Shown here one piece after another: positions 1 to 8,455 of a stretch of DNA of 64,000 nucleotides. Position numbers and translations under genes: made by a program. Each line of letters opens with the position of its first letter. Within the stretch, counting starts at the first letter, position 1. Source of the DNA: Paraburkholderia piptadeniae (GTDB lineage: Bacteria > Pseudomonadota > Gammaproteobacteria > Burkholderiales > Burkholderiaceae); contig NZ_CYGY02000030.1 in NCBI RefSeq assembly GCF_900007165.1, positions 67,952 to 131,951 of the forward strand. The letters are read 5' to 3'. The notes under the pieces were generated by a model. The model did no database searches, was not told the DNA's origin, and saw nothing but the letters and a program-made list of their open reading frames with translations.

Positions 1-703
1 GGCCACCGCCGCCCGAACCACCATTACCCGCGCCGCTGCCACCTTGGCCGCCGCTTCCGTGGCCAGCGCTCCCCTGGCCACCACCGCCGGGGCCACTGTT
101 GCCCTGGCTGCCGCCACTACCTTGTCCGCCCGCGCCGCTACCGCCACTGCCTTGGCCACCCGCGCTTTGTCCGACGCTCCCCGTGCTTCCGGCACCAGCG
201 CTCCCGCCTCCTGTACTCCCCGCAGCGGTGCCTCCCACGCCCGCATCGGCTGGTCCGGCGTCGCCCGATCCACTCTGTGCAGCTCCCGAGCTACCGACTC
301 CCACGCCAGCCCCGCCAGCGCCTCCGATACCCGGACTTCCGACGCCCGTGCCCGTGCCGGTGCCGGCTGCACCGCTCGTCGCGACACCCGTATTTCCACC
401 GCCGTCGGAACCTGCGCCGTTGCTCGCGCCCAGTCCCGTGCCGCCCGTTAATCCAGAGCCGCCTCCCGTGGCGCGCGTCCCACCTGTGAGCGGCGGGGCA
501 ACTCCGGTGAAAGTGTCGGTTGCGCTTGTAGGCGAATCAATTCCATCCAGGAACGCCAGATCTGCGCCATTTGATAAGGGATCTGGCGCGCGCCCGGCGA
601 CAGGCGCGTTCGCCATCACCGCTGCCGCGTGCAGACTGACTGCCAGCATCCCGAGAATTTTCAGCGGTGCCCGTTCTCCGCGTCCCCGATTATTTTTTCT
701 CAT
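1..703 (-). CDS. Gly-rich exported protein, 5' part (runs off left edge)
   Basis: Reading the minus strand from the ATG at 703 gives an open frame of 234 codons with no stop before the window edge. A good ribosome site (CAGGA, about 8 bases before the ATG) supports the start. The first ~33 residues form a basic n-region and a hydrophobic core ending near VMANA, like a Sec signal peptide. After ~50 ordinary residues the protein becomes almost pure Gly/Ser/Ala/Thr with GGSG, GGQG and GTGTG repeats. The plus strand of the same bases shows a long Pro/Ala-rich frame, which is only the shadow of these Gly codons. Likely a cell-surface or secreted repeat protein; the function is unknown and the C-terminus is not visible. 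Confidence 0.7.
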   Translation of the reverse strand, partial: MRKNNRGRGERAPLKILGMLAVSLHAAAVMANAPVAGRAPDPLSNGADLAFLDGIDSPTSATDTFTGVAPPLTGGTRATGGGSGLTGGTGLGASNGAGSDGGGNTGVATSGAAGTGTGTGVGSPGIGGAGGAGVGVGSSGAAQSGSGDAGPADAGVGGTAAGSTGGGSAGAGSTGSVGQSAGGQGSGGSGAGGQGSGGSQGNSGPGGGGQGSAGHGSGGQGGSGAGNGGSGGGG

Positions 704-1382
704 TTTCTATTCCTGATTAATTTATTTGAATCGTTGTCGACCCGTTCTCAACTTTCAGGCAGCGTCGGTGATGCCTCACCGTTGGCCGCCTCCCCCTTTT
801 TCGTGTAGTCAAGTTATCCGGGGCACGAGACATAGACCGTTCGGTACCCAACGCAACAGATAAAATCGGGGATATTTCGCATGAGCGACCCCAATGGCCG
901 ACCACCCGCGCGGGAATGTGAGCGCGCCCCGACTGTTCTGGCCTCGTTGACGCTAAAAACTATTAAATCGGAATACGAACAAATGAGAGATATTCAGCCG
1001 ACGATGACCCCCAAGCTGGCCATCAAAACAGTTGTGTTAGTTGTGTTAGTTGCGGTCGCTGAATTTTGTACGGGACGAATTGACCACCTTGCCCGAATGA
1101 AGATAGCGCATTGAATCTGCCACAAAAATCGCCAGATAATTCACCATCCTAACAATATGCGATGTTCGTTTTATCGGTCGCTAGTCCGCGGTCGCGTTGA
1201 ACAAGATGCCCTGATACGGCATCCGGCAGGTTTTAGCGTGGGATCACGCCGTTCGAACGACGACTTTTTGAAATGGATGAGCGGCAATAATTGGCCGAAC
1301 CCGGTCCGACGTCGAACACGCGCCGTGGTCCGCCGTTGAGTGACCCACATCTGGCAGCAGTCGCGTGGACTAAGGGCGACGG
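704..1382. other. Intergenic, no convincing gene
   Basis: A 77-codon plus-strand frame (881-1114) exists. Its later part, from the ATG at 984, encodes one hydrophobic segment, and an 11-bp direct duplication (GTTGTGTTAGT-like) lies inside it. There is no good ribosome site and no family I recognise. The rest shows no supported feature. The promoter of the minus-strand Gly-rich gene must lie in 704-880. Confidence 0.4.
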
Positions 1383-1646
1383 CCGGATGAGTCGCCCGAT
1401 GCGGAGGCGGCCGCCGCACTCGCGGCGCTCGAACAGGTCACCCTCACGTTCAGCTTCGACCCCGATGACCCGGCCAGCATCGAGCGCGGCGTCAGGCAAA
1501 CTCGACGCGCGCATCGATGCCGTGGTCGCGCCGTTTCGCGAAGATGCCTTCGTTGAGGCGGTCGCCCGCCAGCTCAAGGACGAATGCCGCGCGCCCTGCA
1601 GCAGATCGCCACGGGGGCGGCGGCCGGTTCCGGTACGCCGCACTGA
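1383..1646 (+). pseudogene. Decayed small coding relic
   Basis: Three adjacent frames read as one continuous protein-like sequence. Its parts are an acidic/Ala-rich start, then DPDDPASIERGVRQ, then KLDARIDAVVAPFREDAF and a helix rich in Arg/Glu, then ALQQIATGAAAGSG and a TGA at 1644. Joining them needs two one-base losses, near 1497 and near 1590. The amphipathic helices and coherent composition across the shifts argue for a former gene. No family was recognised and no start is visible. Confidence 0.35.
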
Positions 1647-1893
1647 TGCCGTCGTGGCGTGTCAGCAGCTCGCACTGCTGCAACCGCCGCGCGACTGACG
1701 AGGCCGGCGACGGTGAACATGATCAGACAGACGAAGCCGGCCATGGAACTTCAAACGGAACTCGTTGTGCATGACATCAACGACGGGGCTGTGCTCGCCG
1801 GTTTTAGCCGAAGAGAGCATGCCCGCCCGCGCACCGGATGAACATGCTCATGATCAAGGACGTTTTACGACCTATATCCGACGACTGCTTACA

Positions 1894-3165
1894 TCACTTG
1901 CGCCCCTGAACGGTGATCGACACATACCGATCCTGTTGCAGGCGCGCGATCAGCGCGCGAGCGTCGCCATCCGGACAGTGCGTTCCCGGCTGGCTCGAGC
2001 CCACGCCTTCCGCATGAATGATGCTGCTGTCCAGTCCGTGCGCAACGAGATAGTCGCGCACTGTATTGGCCCGGGCAAGCGACAACGACCCGTTGAGCGA
2101 TTCTGGACCGAGCCTGTCGGTATGGCCCACGACCGTGATTGCGCTGACCTGATGATGCTTGCGGATGCGCGCGGCTATTTCGTCAAGTTCGGCTTTCGCA
2201 GGCGGCAACATACTCTCGGGCGCCGACTTGCCGAACGGAAACAGCGCATCGCTTTCCACTGCGAAGTTCTCGAGCGTGGTCGCTTCGCCCGCGACCGCGC
2301 CGGTTCCGGCCGACGCGAGACTGCTGGCCTGCTGGCCGCAGCTGAACAACAGAACACGGGGATCATTGCGGTTGTCGTCGGCAGCGCCGGCCAACTGCCT
2401 GATCGTCACGGCACCATGTGCCTGCGTGCCATCGGCGACATTCGTCAACTGTCGATACGTGTTGGCGCTTGCGCTGCCGAAGGACACGGCGCCGCGCAGC
2501 GTCTGATCGGCCGTGTTGAACGGAATCGAGTGCGTGCCGTTGGCAATCGAGCCGATACCCGATAGCACCGCGCGGTCGGACACCGAACCCGAGCCGATCG
2601 CGATGCCGCCCACCACCGATGCACTCGACAGCGCGCCAAGCGCCATCGCGTTGTCCGCCAGCGCCGCAGCGCCGTTGCCGCAACGCCCGCCGCCAGCGCG
2701 TTGAGGCCGGTCGCACCGTTGTTGTTGTAGTTGCCGCCTTGCGTACCACCGTCGTTGACGCTGTAGTAGTGCGTCTTCTCGGCGGCGACGGTCGTCGCCA
2801 GACTGTCGATCGCCTGGTTGGTCTGGTAGAGCTGCGAGCCATTCACGGCGTCCGTGCTGCTCGCCTCAGGCTGCCCGCCGCCACATGCCGGATCTGCCGC
2901 TCCGCACCCGCCGCGCCCAGCTCACGACACTCGCCGGGTTGGTGCCAGCAAAGCTGTAGACCGCCCCGTTGATTGTCGCGCTCCCGGTGGGCGTTGCGGT
3001 GCGCGTCTGCGAACCGGAGCCCAGCGCGACATCGCCCGTGTTATTGGCGACCGCGTTCGGGCCTATCGCAACGCTGTCGGTCCCGAGCGCCTGGCTGTCC
3101 GTCGCCGTCGAGTTCGCGTGGAAGTACTTGCTGCGATCGCCTTCACCAGTGTGGCCGCGTTCGAT
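1894..3165 (-). pseudogene. Trimeric autotransporter-like adhesin with OmpA C-terminal domain, frameshifted
   Basis: The upstream part shows YadA/Hep_Hag head and neck motifs: KYFHANSTATDSQALG, GTDSVAIGPNAVANN, then the neck [17 protein letters not shown]. The C-terminal 250 codons keep one open frame with more head repeats ([20 protein letters not shown]) and then an OmpA-like peptidoglycan-binding domain (VVGHTDRLGPESLNGSLSLA, RANTVRDYL). Following the expected motifs requires three one-base losses, near 2920, 2870 and 2690. The signal peptide and N-terminus are absent upstream of about 3165. YadA-type adhesins normally end in a 12-strand membrane anchor. Here an OmpA domain takes that place, suggesting anchoring to peptidoglycan instead. 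The final 250-residue frame could in theory still be translated, but it has no signal peptide. Confidence 0.6.
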
Positions 3166-3398
3166 GATCTTTCATGGTTTCGGTGCACAAGCTCGGACAT
3201 CGCTGACGTTAGGGGAGCGGCGCGGTTGGGGCGGCTACCAGATTGGTTTTCCTACATTCGCGCCAGATCACGGTGAGCGTTCAGCGAAAGACGCAGCGAC
3301 TCATAAGATTAGAACTGACCGACACGACCTGGTCTGCCATCGGTGCGCTACTGGAGGTCGCAGCGTGTAGGCCAGAGCAGTGAGCTTTCCCCAGCCGA

Positions 3399-3721
3399 CT
3401 AGCCGTTAATGGTCTTGAAGCCGTCGAGATCCATGAACAGGACCGCAAACCCCGTATCGGGCTGACATGCAATCAGGATCGCATGCTCGATCCGCTCCAT
3501 TAGCGTCCGCCGGTTCGGCAAATCCGTCAGCGTGCCGAACGTCGCCATCCGCACGATCTGCCCATTGAGTTGCGAAACCAGGCGTGCGAGGAACGAAGCC
3601 CGCGCATCAAATCGAGGGCGTCCATCGACTTGAGCCTGGGCCAGACGTACACACCGAAGCAAAGCAGCCTGGTGACATACCCCGGAACGAGATGCAACCG
3701 GAAGAGAAGTTCAGGTGACAT
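3399..3721 (-). pseudogene. Chimeric remnant: membrane-protein N-terminus joined to a GGDEF fragment
   Basis: From the ATG at 3721 about 40 codons read as the start of a small membrane protein (PELLFRLHLVPGYV, CFGVYVWPRLKSMD). After about 3600 the coherent reading moves to another frame. That frame matches the linker and beginning of a diguanylate cyclase GGDEF domain (GTLTDLPNRRTLMERIEHA, VLFMDLDGFKTIN) and stops at 3399, before the GGDEF signature itself. Neither part can be functional. It looks like an illegitimate junction of two former genes. Confidence 0.5.
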
Positions 3722-3770
3722 GTCACCTCGCGTCAGCTGTTGTCTGGCGTATGGACGGAAAGGAAGGAGA

Positions 3771-4610
3771 TCAGCCGGCACGTCGTCGGATCAGTTGGCG
3801 CAGCGACAGCGCGTGCAGCAGGATCGAGCCTGGCACCACGAAAGCAGGGGTCAGCACATACGGATAAGCGCCGGCGTTAATGCCCGGCACATTCGGAACG
3901 ATCAACTGGAACCGGCCGGGCGAGGTGATCAGCCCCAAGGTAACTGCGACTGCGAAATCGGCGAGGCCGAAGATGTTCCAGGCGAACGCCGCCCTCCGCC
4001 CTTGGGCTGTACCGCTCGCCACGGCGATTGCCGCCAGCACGGCGGACAGGCCGGTCAGCACGTCGCCAATTCCCGCCGGCAACGCAAACACGCCGGGCAG
4101 CACCCCACGCAGCCACGCAGCAAGAGCCCAGCCGCCGAATACCCGGTAAAGCTGAAGAGCGATGAGCCAGCTCGCCGGCATAACGTCGAGCACCTGCCCC
4201 ACCCGCTTCGACAACAGTAACAACGGCGCGCCGATCATCACCGGCATGAAGATCGCCAACGGCAGCCACGGCACAGACCGCGGTGAGGCGTCGAGGTGAA
4301 AGACGCCGTAGATCGCCGCGCTCCAGACTACCGCGAACCAGAGCGTGTCCGTGATCATGATCGCAAGCCAGGTCGCGCGGCGTTGGTCCGGCGTCAGGTC
4401 GGTGCTTTCCAGGCCGAGCCACAAGCCGACCGCGATAAACGCATGAGCCATCAGCTGGTGGGCCGTGGTCGGAACGCCGCTGTCCGGGATAACCGGCTGC
4501 CAGTAGATCAACGCAATCCACAAGGCTGTCAGCGGGACGATCCAAAGCATGATGCGCCAGGCGGGACGCGGCGGAACGATACCAGCGGGAACATGGGCGG
4601 TGCTCATCAT
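3771..4610 (-). CDS. Polytopic inner-membrane protein
   Basis: 279 residues with about seven hydrophobic segments, starting with WRIMLWIVPLTALWIALIYW. The ATG at 4610 overlaps the stop of the upstream methyltransferase gene (ATGATGA), and GGAG lies nine bases before it, so the two are translationally coupled. The pattern of conserved Trp and Pro residues between helices resembles uncharacterised integral membrane proteins, and no catalytic motif is evident. Being co-transcribed with a SAM-dependent methyltransferase and divergent from a LysR regulator suggests a shared inducible function. The function is unknown. Confidence 0.8.
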   Translation of the reverse strand: MMSTAHVPAGIVPPRPAWRIMLWIVPLTALWIALIYWQPVIPDSGVPTTAHQLMAHAFIAVGLWLGLESTDLTPDQRRATWLAIMITDTLWFAVVWSAAIYGVFHLDASPRSVPWLPLAIFMPVMIGAPLLLLSKRVGQVLDVMPASWLIALQLYRVFGGWALAAWLRGVLPGVFALPAGIGDVLTGLSAVLAAIAVASGTAQGRRAAFAWNIFGLADFAVAVTLGLITSPGRFQLIVPNVPGINAGAYPYVLTPAFVVPGSILLHALSLRQLIRRRAG

Positions 4611-5458
4611 TGGCGCTCCAGTTGAACGTGTGTCTTCGCGGATGCGGCCTCGAATACCCCGGTGAAGATGCCGAGTCGGCCTTCCATAAGACTTCGCGCG
4701 AGGTTCGCGGAAAGCTGTGCGAAGTCCGGCCCCATCACCACGCCGAGATTCGGCGAGGGCGGCGGCCCTGACGCACGCAGCTGGGTGAACCAGGCCTTGG
4801 CGGCCTCGGCGTCGTCTTGCCATACCAGCGTGCGAAAGCCCGCCTGTTCGATCGCCTCGCGCGTTGCATCGGCTGTCAGCAGAAAGCTTGTTGACGGCGT
4901 TCGTGCCCAGGGAACGGGGTAGTACGGTTCGCCACCGTTTGCGACGACGTCGAACGTCGCGAACCTGCCGCCTGGCTTCAGCACGCGCCCTATCTCCCGG
5001 TAAAGCCGGGCGCGCCCGGATATGTTCATCGCCACGTGCTGCAGCAATACGGCGTCGAAACGGCTGCCGTCGAAGGGAAGTTCCAGCGCGCTGGCAGCAT
5101 GGAACGACACCTGTTCGCTCTGCCCTGTTCGCCGGGTGAGATAGCGTGCGGCATCCACGAACGCTTCGCTGAGATCGATACCCGTCACGCGGCAGCCACA
5201 GGTTGCAGCGATCAGACGGGCCGGGCCGCCAACGCCCGAGCCGACGTCCAGCACCGACATGTCGGCGGTGATGCCAGCCAGTTCGGCAAGCTCGGCGGTC
5301 GCAGCGAACCCACGGGTGTGAAACTGGTCGAGCGCGACCAGTTGCTGCGGTGTGAGCCGCTGATCCTCGGGTCCAAGAACCGTGAGCGCGGCCTTCAGCC
5401 GCCCGGTCAGGCCAGTCGCGCGATAGTGATCGCGCACACCATCAAGTGCATCAGTCAT
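4607..5458 (-). CDS. SAM-dependent class I methyltransferase
   Basis: 283 residues. Motif I is VLDVGSGVGGPARL at about residues 69-82, followed by an acidic loop (TGIDLSEAFV) and the post-I motif DAVLLQHVAMNI, giving a UbiE/Methyltransf_11-like fold. The region KPGGRFATFDVV is the usual strand-4/5 element of small-molecule methyltransferases. The ATG at 5458 has GAGGAG upstream and is preferred over in-frame codons up to 5527, which would run into the regulatory gap. It is first in a two-gene unit with the membrane protein. Divergence from the LysR gene 83 bases away suggests it is that regulator's target. The substrate cannot be told from sequence. Confidence 0.88.
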   Translation of the reverse strand: MTDALDGVRDHYRATGLTGRLKAALTVLGPEDQRLTPQQLVALDQFHTRGFAATAELAELAGITADMSVLDVGSGVGGPARLIAATCGCRVTGIDLSEAFVDAARYLTRRTGQSEQVSFHAASALELPFDGSRFDAVLLQHVAMNISGRARLYREIGRVLKPGGRFATFDVVANGGEPYYPVPWARTPSTSFLLTADATREAIEQAGFRTLVWQDDAEAAKAWFTQLRASGPPPSPNLGVVMGPDFAQLSANLARSLMEGRLGIFTGVFEAASAKTHVQLERQ

Positions 5459-5521
5459 TGCAAGGCTCCTCTCTCCTGATTTGCACGTTAGATGTACCAT
5501 CGTCTTGCGTGAACGACTATT

Positions 5522-5537
5522 CATCACAATGTTGATG
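5522..5537. promoter_or_regulatory. Possible LysR-type operator
   Basis: CATCA-N6-TGATG is an interrupted dyad directly before the LysR ATG, in the gap between divergent genes. It contains a T-N11-A arrangement typical of LysR boxes. The position fits autorepression plus control of the methyltransferase gene. Assigned by position and symmetry only. Confidence 0.35.
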
Positions 5538-5541
5538 GGCC

Positions 5542-6513
5542 ATGAAGCAGAACTTCACAGTCAGACAGGGAGCGCTCGATGGTGTCGAGGCGTTCCTGAG
5601 CGTGGCCCAGCATCGGAGTTTTCGCAGGGCAGCCGCGGAACTCGGCGTGACGCCGTCGGCCATCAGTCAGGCGGTGCGTGTACTGGAAACACGCATTGGC
5701 GCAGCGCTCTTCATACGCACCACGCGTAGCGTTGGCCTCACGGAAGCAGGCGAACGGTTTCTCTCGCGCGCAAAGCCTGCCTTCGAGGAGCTTGTCGCCG
5801 CAAGCGAGGTTGCGCGTGGACTCGGCCAGCGGCCCGCCGGATTGTTGCGTCTTTCCGTGCCGCGCGCGGTGGTGCCAATCCTGCTGGAGCCACTGATCGC
5901 ATCCTTCTGCAAGGCGTACCCCGAAGTCGAGGTGGAGATCGCCGCCGGCAAGGAGCTGATCGATCTTGCAGCGGAAGGATTCGACGCCGGCATCCGGCTG
6001 GGTCAGTTCATCGCCGCCGACATGATCGCGGTGCCGTTGACGCCACCGTTTCGTCTCATCGTCGTCGGGAGCCCAGCCTACTTCGAAGGGCGCAGCAGGC
6101 CCAGGCAAACGGACGATCTGCGCCGGCACGCATGCTTGCGATGGCGGCGATCCAGCGGCGCGCTCGCGCTATGGTCATTCAACGACAACGGCAACGCGAT
6201 CGAGATCGCCGTATCCGGCCCGCTGATCGCCAGTGACTTTCCCACCATGCTCGGCGCCGCGATCGAAGGCATAGGCCTTGCCCAGCTACCTGAGCCGATA
6301 GCCGCCGAGGCATTGAAAGCGGGAAAACTCGTGCAAGTGCTGCAGCCGTTCGCGCCGGTGATACCGGGCGTGTTTCTCTACTATCCGGGTCGCCGGCAGA
6401 TCTTGCCGAAGCTGCGCGCATTCATCGATCACGTGAAGAGCCGTCCGGCGGGCGATAGCAAGGCCCGGGTACAAGATGACTCCAGGCGTGCCGGGTCGGG
6501 CAAAAGAGGGTGA
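5542..6513 (+). CDS. LysR-family transcriptional regulator
   Basis: 323 residues. The N-terminal winged helix-turn-helix spans about residues 12-70 (SFRRAAAELGVTPSAISQAV, then RTTRSVGLTEAGERF). It is followed by the two-lobed periplasmic-binding-like effector domain (LLRLSVPRAVVPILLEPL to about residue 300). The length is normal for the family; the last ~20 residues are a polar tail. Divergent from the methyltransferase/membrane protein pair, which it probably controls. The effector is unknown. Confidence 0.92.
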   Translation: MKQNFTVRQGALDGVEAFLSVAQHRSFRRAAAELGVTPSAISQAVRVLETRIGAALFIRTTRSVGLTEAGERFLSRAKPAFEELVAASEVARGLGQRPAGLLRLSVPRAVVPILLEPLIASFCKAYPEVEVEIAAGKELIDLAAEGFDAGIRLGQFIAADMIAVPLTPPFRLIVVGSPAYFEGRSRPRQTDDLRRHACLRWRRSSGALALWSFNDNGNAIEIAVSGPLIASDFPTMLGAAIEGIGLAQLPEPIAAEALKAGKLVQVLQPFAPVIPGVFLYYPGRRQILPKLRAFIDHVKSRPAGDSKARVQDDSRRAGSGKRG

Positions 6514-6846
6514 GGGCCTGCGCGAATTCCAGGCATGAGACGGCGCTCGGCTCATCCCCGAAACGTCGTCCTGTATCGGGCAAAGGGCAGTTTTCGGAGG
6601 CAGAAGGGACGCTCGAGCGTCCTCCATGCAAAAAAGCATAAATCGTGATTCGAAGCGAACCTTCAGATTTTCGGAAAGCGGTCGTTCTACCCGGCGCGAT
6701 GTCGACGATCAGATCGCTCGATGCGAGCGTTCCCGCCGGCCGAGCCTGGATCCCCGTTCGTTGACGATTCGCTCCTGCTTTCCGTGCCGAACTTCCGTAG
6801 CATATCCAAAGTGTGCCTCCCGCTCAGCCGTGAGCAGAGGTTGCGC
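6514..6846. other. Intergenic, nothing supported
   Basis: 333 bases between two converging genes. Only short frames are present, with no motif and no clear hairpin followed by a T-run. Confidence 0.5.
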
Positions 6847-7266
6847 CTAGTATGAGCGCTCCTTTATCCCCCAACGGCCGTTATCTTCGGTCACGATCCA
6901 AAGGTTATCGTGCATGGTAATGATCGACTCGTCTGCACGATTTCGCGAGTAGCGGACCAGCAGATGAACCTTCCGTGGGCTCACGAGCACAACTCTTCTG
7001 TCATGGTAGATGGTCCGACTCCATCCGGTCGTCGCTTCCAGTTCTTCAAAAAATGACGCAGGTAGTTGCCCCGGTTGCTCCCACACTACCAGTTTCTCCC
7101 CGGACAAGATCACATGCCGAAAATGCAGGTGGGCGTCCATGCCTTCAAGATCGCGCCGGTTGAAGGCGTCAGTGAATGAGTCGATGCAAGCGATGGCACG
7201 CTCCACCATTACAACGTGGTCCGAGCCATCACTACGCGGCTGAAACAGAGATCCCGAGTTGTCCAT
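6847..7266 (-). CDS. NTF2-like/SnoaL-type small protein
   Basis: 139 residues. The pattern of an N-terminal helix (IACIDSFTDAFNRRDLEGMD) followed by HLHFRHVIL and several strands ending in WGIKERSY fits the cone-shaped NTF2-like fold used by SnoaL-like enzymes and ligand-binding proteins. It stands alone, without an operon partner. No catalytic residues can be assigned with confidence. Confidence 0.7.
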   Translation of the reverse strand: MDNSGSLFQPRSDGSDHVVMVERAIACIDSFTDAFNRRDLEGMDAHLHFRHVILSGEKLVVWEQPGQLPASFFEELEATTGWSRTIYHDRRVVLVSPRKVHLLVRYSRNRADESIITMHDNLWIVTEDNGRWGIKERSY

Positions 7267-7422
7267 GTTAGCCGATCGCGAAGGGTTGTATTTTCGATTG
7301 TCGACGTTCTACGCTGCTGTGTCGACCGACCGCTCATGGCCGCCCCTGAAGGGACATACAATCAAGCCAAAAGCGGCCGATCGAACATAAGCACTGAGCA
7401 AATACGTAACGACTGTTGAACT

Positions 7423-8076
7423 TTATCGCATCAATTGGACATCGAAATCCGTCAGGTCCAGACTCGGGAATTCCCGTTTTAGCTCGGATAACGCCCCATC
7501 CACATAATTGGCCGCATAGACTGGCAGCGTGTCCGGCGCACTATCTTCTTTCAAGCCCATCCAGAAACTGCAGGGACGCGAGTGATATAGCTTACGCGCC
7601 TCGATATACTTTGCGTCCGCTTCGCATGCATATTCCTTCGGCACACGGTTATAGATGGACCAGCCCTTGATAACAGTGCCTATATAAGCGACTTTCCCAT
7701 CTTTTACCGTGAACCGGAACGGATCGCGGGACACCACACTGGCAGCATCCCCCCCGGCAGAAATCGACTCGATTGTGTACGTCCCCACTGGTAGCGTCAG
7801 CGCGAACACCGAGACCTCGCGCGGATACGAGCCGTAGTAAAGAATCCTTTCCCTTGTGTCTACATTTTCTACCGTGAAAGCCCCTCCTTCGCAACGTTTC
7901 CCAAATACGACACCTTTTCCAGCTTGCGGTCTGACGATGCCTGCTGCGGAATAGGTTTGGCCAACTGGACCAGGTGTCACGCACCCTACGATCGCGATCG
8001 AAACAACGAGCGCCAGCGGGATTGCGGTCCCGCGACATGACTTTGACGAAAGGTATAACTGGAAGAGGCGCGTCAT
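7423..8076 (-). CDS. Putative lipoprotein
   Basis: 217 residues. The N-terminus has a basic stretch, a hydrophobic core and a lipobox-like IAIVGC, predicting lipidation at Cys ~32. The mature part is beta-rich with Gly/Thr turns (TLPVGTYTIESISAGG), as in small envelope proteins with carboxypeptidase-regulatory-like or DUF2846-like folds. Four further Cys residues (for example KRCEGG, YACEAD, RPCSFW) could form disulfides. It lies downstream of the two-partner secretion locus, on the same strand but 380 bases away, so a link is only possible. Family not recognised. Confidence 0.65.
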   Translation of the reverse strand: MTRLFQLYLSSKSCRGTAIPLALVVSIAIVGCVTPGPVGQTYSAAGIVRPQAGKGVVFGKRCEGGAFTVENVDTRERILYYGSYPREVSVFALTLPVGTYTIESISAGGDAASVVSRDPFRFTVKDGKVAYIGTVIKGWSIYNRVPKEYACEADAKYIEARKLYHSRPCSFWMGLKEDSAPDTLPVYAANYVDGALSELKREFPSLDLTDFDVQLMR

Positions 8077-8455
8077 GAGATGTTCGTTAGTGGTCGAAGT
8101 GATGTTACGCGTGAAATCTGCGCCAACGACGAGCGTAGGTAGATTAGGGCTTTGCGCAGGTGCAAAGTCCGACGGGCGAATTATTTAGCGCCATCCCCTG
8201 CCATCGCGCATTTTCTCTAAATCTCTGCAAGGAATATGGCTACTGGCATAGCGCCAATGACGCAGGGACGGACGCATATGTGTTATCGGCGAGGACGTCG
8301 ATTGCTTCGGTTGCGCGCGGTGTCTATGAAATGGCGCCTTACAAGCAGCGACGCTCGTAGAGCATCGTTTTAATATTTGTGATGTCACTCGCATAGTCGT
8401 CTCGTGATCGTAAGCACTTCTCAAACAGCAATCCGTGTCACAGTGAACATTTCCC
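8077..8455. other. Intergenic, nothing supported
   Basis: 379 bases between the TpsB stop and the lipoprotein start. Short frames only. It presumably carries the lipoprotein promoter, but no convincing boxes were seen. Confidence 0.45.

Noticed and set aside
99..716. Long Pro/Ala-rich plus-strand reading frame
   Set aside because: It is the complement of Gly/Ser codons of a minus-strand gene that has a proper start, ribosome site and signal peptide.
4611..4823. N-terminal extension of the membrane protein to 4823
   Set aside because: The extra residues are an out-of-frame reading of the methyltransferase gene; the ATG at 4610 overlaps its stop and has a ribosome site.
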